64,000 nt of DNA from Gallaecimonas pentaromativorans. Lineage in GTDB: Bacteria; Pseudomonadota; Gammaproteobacteria; Enterobacterales; Gallaecimonadaceae. Below, in pieces: positions 62,892 to 64,000 of this stretch (within the stretch, counting starts at the first letter, position 1; each line of letters begins with the position of its first letter). A program made the position numbers and the translations under genes. The notes below the pieces were generated by a model. That model searched no databases and was not told the origin of the DNA. It saw nothing but the letters and a program-made list of their open reading frames with translations. The stretch lies in contig NZ_RJUL01000007.1 in the NCBI RefSeq assembly GCF_003751625.1, positions 1 through 64,000 of the forward strand. Direction: 5' to 3'.

Positions 62892-64000
62892 ATGAAACCG
62901 GATCAACCTACCCGGCCGGGATATTTGGCGTACCAAATCCTGGCAACCTTGGTTCTTTTGGGCATTGTGCTGTTGATTGTCACCACCCCGCTGGATATCG
63001 AAAGCCAGGCGCTGTTTGGCCTGGCCGGTGTGGTACTGATGTTCATCGTGAGCCGTTTTACGTCCCGCTGGGCCCGTATCGTGCTGATCTTGATGAGCAT
63101 GGTGATCTCAACCCGCTACCTGTACTGGCGGGCCACCGACACCCTGGTGTTCAGCACCCCCATCGAAACCATTCTTGGGATTGGGCTACTGCTGGCCGAG
63201 GTGTACACCTGGCTTATTCTGGTGCTGGGTTTTATCCAGACCATCTGGCCTTTGAACCGGCGCATCGTGCCACTCCCCAAAGACAGCAGCACCTGGCCAA
63301 CGGTGGATGTCTACATCCCCACCTACAACGAGAGCCTGGACATCGTGCAGGACACGGTGCTGGCCGCCATGAACCTCGACTACCCCAAAGACAAGCTCAA
63401 GGTGTACCTGCTGGACGACGGCCGGCGCCCCGAGTTTGGCGCTTTTGCCGCCGCAGCCGGGGTGGGTTACATCACCCGCAACGACAACAACCACGCCAAG
63501 GCCGGCAACCTCAACAATGCCCTGAAGCAAACCAGCGGCGAGCTGATTTGTATCTTCGACTGCGACCACGTCACCACCCGCATCTTCTTGCAGGCAACGG
63601 TGGGCGCCTTTATGGCCGAACCCAACCTGGCGCTGTTACAAACTCCCCATTATTTTTACTCGCCCGACCCCTTTGACCGGAACCTGCGCACCTCCCTGGA
63701 TATGCCCAGCGAAGAGGAAATGTTCTACGGGCCGGTGCAGATGGGTAACGACTACTGGAACGCCGCCTTCTTCTGCGGCTCCTGCGCGGTGATCCGCCGC
63801 GAGGCACTTAACCAGACCAACGGTTTTGCCGTTGAAACCGTTACCGAAGATGCCCACACCGCACTGCGTTTGCAGCGTATGGGATGGGACACCGCCTTCT
63901 TGGGCATCCCCCTGGCGGCGGGCCTGGCCACGGAACGGCTGGCCCTGCACGTCGGTCAGCGTGCGCGCTGGGCACGGGGCATGTGTCAGTTGCTTCGCAT
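62892..64000 (+). CDS. bcsA: Cellulose synthase catalytic subunit BcsA (partial)
   Basis: Membrane-bound processive glucosyltransferase making beta-1,4-glucan from UDP-glucose, activated by c-di-GMP. 369 codons are present; the gene continues past the window end. Several TM segments occur in residues 15-115. Catalytic motifs: DDG (175-177), DCD (223-225), TED (318-320) and QRARW (356-360). The C-terminal PilZ domain would lie outside. It starts without the long N-terminal extension of E. coli BcsA. Confidence 0.95.
   Translation, partial: MKPDQPTRPGYLAYQILATLVLLGIVLLIVTTPLDIESQALFGLAGVVLMFIVSRFTSRWARIVLILMSMVISTRYLYWRATDTLVFSTPIETILGIGLLLAEVYTWLILVLGFIQTIWPLNRRIVPLPKDSSTWPTVDVYIPTYNESLDIVQDTVLAAMNLDYPKDKLKVYLLDDGRRPEFGAFAAAAGVGYITRNDNNHAKAGNLNNALKQTSGELICIFDCDHVTTRIFLQATVGAFMAEPNLALLQTPHYFYSPDPFDRNLRTSLDMPSEEEMFYGPVQMGNDYWNAAFFCGSCAVIRREALNQTNGFAVETVTEDAHTALRLQRMGWDTAFLGIPLAAGLATERLALHVGQRARWARGMCQLLR

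Noticed and set aside
1-64000. CRISPR arrays, IS elements, prophage genes, tRNA or rRNA genes
   Set aside because: No regularly spaced repeats, transposase or integrase frames, or recognisable tRNA/rRNA sequence was found by reading.

Overview
The window reads as the chromosome of a GC-rich (by eye about 60 percent G+C) free-living gammaproteobacterium. The aroQ-accB-accC and prmA-dusB-fis clusters, a Fis protein of exactly 98 residues, ZapB, curli and Bcs genes all point to Gammaproteobacteria. The mix of a Shewanella-type lactate locus, many secreted hydrolases, efflux pumps and biofilm genes suggests a marine or sediment genus near Gallaecimonas or Shewanella. The genus is an inference. 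No rRNA, tRNA, CRISPR array, IS element or prophage was seen. Genes are densely packed, usually in short operons ended by strong hairpin terminators.

Layout. 0.1-8.5 kb: an L-/D-lactate utilisation operon (lldP-lldE-lldF-lldG-dld-II, minus strand) with a divergent LysR regulator. 8.5-10.8 kb: LysE-type exporter, AraC regulator, FrnE-like DsbA-family protein. 10.9-15.4 kb: divergent secreted GH92 mannosidase and M1 peptidase. 15.6-20.8 kb: a copper island (copA-copB-small HMA-like protein, divergent from copRS) with a CusR-type box between. 20.9-28.1 kb: an S10-like peptidase, then an operon of a 1621-residue CHASE/PAS hybrid kinase and a REC-GGDEF diguanylate cyclase. 28.2-31.0 kb: a NemR-like repressor with two matching operators controlling a CurA-like reductase, a DJ-1/PfpI protein and a DUF1330 protein. 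31.1-42.9 kb: two RND pumps (neither with an outer-membrane channel gene), separated by an aldo/keto reductase and a divergent LysR gene.

43.0-58.2 kb carries the housekeeping set fis-dusB-prmA and accC-accB-aroQ on the minus strand. These two groups are usually close neighbours in gammaproteobacteria. Here about 10 kb lies between prmA and accC, holding a DUF465 protein, a CsgD/LuxR regulator, the curli operon csgB-csgA-csgE-csgF-csgG with a very long curlin, a secreted subtilase with P and PKD domains, a pair of overlapping unknown membrane proteins, and an OPT transporter. 58.3-61.6 kb: a TIM-barrel isomerase, zapB, a formimidoylglutamase-like gene and an EamA transporter. 61.8-64.0 kb: the start of a cellulose operon (bcsR-like, bcsQ, and bcsA running off the window end).

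The unifying theme is surface and biofilm life: curli, cellulose, a c-di-GMP synthase under a large sensor kinase, and secreted proteases. The most suggestive non-coding signal is a palindrome GTCA-N6-TGAC, 15/16 identical including flanks, found just upstream of both the curli operon (50005) and the cellulose operon (61627). It resembles the FleQ-type box and would link amyloid and cellulose under one regulator. Other notable points are a terminator-like hairpin between csgA and csgE that replaces the csgE ribosome binding site, an aldo/keto reductase whose catalytic His is Asp, and a copper-locus HMA-like protein without the usual CxxC.
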